A stretch of DNA of 64,000 nucleotides from Bacillus sp. FJAT-28004. GTDB lineage: Bacteria; Bacillota; Bacilli; Paenibacillales; Paenibacillaceae. Location of the stretch: assembly GCF_001280845.1 (NCBI RefSeq), contig NZ_LGHP01000001.1, positions 677,905 through 741,904 of the forward strand, written 5' to 3'. Below are positions 62,907-64,000 of the stretch, one piece after another; positions within the stretch are counted from its first letter, which is position 1; each line of letters opens with the position of its first letter. Made by a program: the position numbers and the translations under genes. Below the pieces are notes generated by a model. It did no database searches. It had not been told where the DNA came from and was given only the letters and a program-made list of their open reading frames with translations.

Positions 62907-64000
62907 CTACGAAAAATGGGTGCGGGAGGAAAGTGAACGGGAAATGCGCAGTGGCAGCAGCGCGACAGCTATCATCAATGCAATAAACGCTATGTAGTAA
63001 GGTGAAATGTAGTTGCGAAGCTGTCCTGCCGCCATAGGTCCGATAAATGCGCCGACGGAGAAGGCGATGGATAATACGGAAAAGGTACGTCCATAACGCG
63101 CTCCGCCGCTAAGCTCAATTAACAATGTGGACAGTGCGGGCAAAATAACTCCTTTTGCCATACCGACAAACAGCAGCATTAATGCGAGAGGTGCCGGCAT
63201 ATCGGAGGCAATCCCAAAATAAATAATGGCAAGAATAAGCGAGCCCCATAATGTTCGCTGATAAGCGGATACTCGGTTTAGAAACAGCATGCTTAGTGTG
63301 ACGAGAGCGCCGATGCTGACAACGGAAAATAAAAGGCCAGTCGTCATCATCGCTTCCTGAGTTTTGGCAAGCAGAGGCAGCTCGAACGATAAGATCCCCT
63401 GCGCGCAGCTTAGCGCAACGGGAAGCAAGTAGACGAGCCAAGGGATAGGAACAGCTTGCTCAAGCGGCAGCTTCGTTTTCTTTTTCCCCTCTATACTTTC
63501 ATGTGGTGTTTGTTCGACTCTCTGGCGAACTTCTTTAATAAAGAACAGAGCGCAGACGGATGTAACGATCAATACCCATCCAAGCAGCGTAAAAGCGGTC
63601 GCAAATCCAATTTTTGCAACGAGATAGGCTCCTGCTGCTGGCGAGACGACTGCAGCCAGTGTATGAACGAGACCATTGCCAGCCATAAGTTTCCCTTGTT
63701 CCGTTCGATCACTCGTAATTCTGGCGAGCAATGATAGGCATGCCGGAGACAGAAATGCTAACACAAAACCGCTGATGGAGCGAAGCAAGAGCAGCTGCCA
63801 AGGGTTTGTCACATGCGATTGAAACAGGAGAATAATGCCGGCTGCCATAAGACTGAAGACGATAAATAATCTGCTGCCGTATCGGTCAACACCGAAGCCA
63901 GCGATAAGATTACCGGGCAAATGCGTAATGGAGTACATGCCCATCATAAGTCCGATAAAGGAAGGTGCTGCACCTAAAGAAATAGCAAAAGGTGTTAAAA
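62907..64000 (-). CDS. MFS transporter, 5' end beyond window
   Basis: The frame stays open to the right edge, and residues encoded beyond the first in-frame ATG (63947) read TPFAISLGAAPSFIGLMMG, a typical first helix of an MFS protein; hence the start lies outside the window. About eleven helices are visible, with the motif GVDRYGSRLF after helix 2 and a cytoplasmic loop near the middle (RVEQTPHESIEGKKKTKL). It resembles drug or sugar efflux MFS members. No terminator was identified downstream. Confidence 0.82.
   Translation of the reverse strand, partial: LTPFAISLGAAPSFIGLMMGMYSITHLPGNLIAGFGVDRYGSRLFIVFSLMAAGIILLFQSHVTNPWQLLLLRSISGFVLAFLSPACLSLLARITSDRTEQGKLMAGNGLVHTLAAVVSPAAGAYLVAKIGFATAFTLLGWVLIVTSVCALFFIKEVRQRVEQTPHESIEGKKKTKLPLEQAVPIPWLVYLLPVALSCAQGILSFELPLLAKTQEAMMTTGLLFSVVSIGALVTLSMLFLNRVSAYQRTLWGSLILAIIYFGIASDMPAPLALMLLFVGMAKGVILPALSTLLIELSGGARYGRTFSVLSIAFSVGAFIGPMAAGQLRNYISPYYIAFIALMIAVALLPLRISRSLSSRTHFS

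Overview
The window looks like chromosome of a spore-forming Gram-positive of the Paenibacillaceae (Paenibacillus or a close relative). This rests on strong AGGAGG-type ribosome sites with ATG/GTG/TTG starts, spore genes (an alpha/beta-type SASP, GerQ, CwlJ, a YjcZ-type miniprotein), a tryptophan T-box before trpS, and several YesM/YesN two-component systems paired with carbohydrate (CUT1) ABC importers that have no ATPase gene. This assignment is by family content only.

Region 1 (1-27.6 kb) is a carbohydrate-uptake block. Module A (165-5916) has two permeases, a binding lipoprotein and a GH27/GH36-type alpha-galactosidase. An hflK-hflC pair and a GH53 galactanase without a visible signal peptide follow. 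Module B (9991-17259) runs kinase, regulator, binding lipoprotein, two permeases. Module C (20520-27590) holds the same five gene types in another order: two permeases, binding lipoprotein, regulator, kinase. No ATPase is encoded, so a shared MsmX-type ATPase elsewhere is expected. Between B and C lie a repeat-rich intergenic stretch (two near-identical copies of about 157 bp), an AT-rich membrane glycosyltransferase gene and a short YheC/YheD-like ATP-grasp gene. A second dispersed intergenic element occurs at about 17.33-17.51 kb and again at 27.64-27.77 kb.

Region 2 (27.9-38.7 kb) is mixed metabolism and regulation: a LysR regulator divergent from a divergent adenylosuccinate synthetase, a YmcC-like membrane protein, ribokinase, an MBL hydrolase with a TetR regulator behind twin 17-bp operators, a methyltransferase, a ROK kinase with an altered active-site motif, an MFS transporter, a lipoprotein and an ArsR-like regulator. 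Region 3 (38.8-44.2 kb) has an AraC regulator divergent from a YicI-type alpha-xylosidase, followed by a sugar isomerase-like protein and a Gfo/Idh/MocA dehydrogenase.

Region 4 (44.4-53 kb) is envelope related: a translationally coupled PadR/HAAS/DUF4097 operon, a peptidoglycan amidase, a repeat-bearing CAP protein behind a structured leader, a LysM-3D protein and a polysaccharide deacetylase. A FAH-family hydrolase, a probable FhuF-like iron reductase with a Fur box over its promoter, and a chemotaxis receptor follow. Region 5 (53.5-64 kb) holds a YcgR/YcgQ pair with a histidine-rich loop and a Zur-box-like site, T-box/trpS, spore genes, ctaB with an SCO1-type copper chaperone, a Toprim protein, and an MFS gene cut by the right edge. 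No rRNA, tRNA, CRISPR array, transposase or prophage module was seen.
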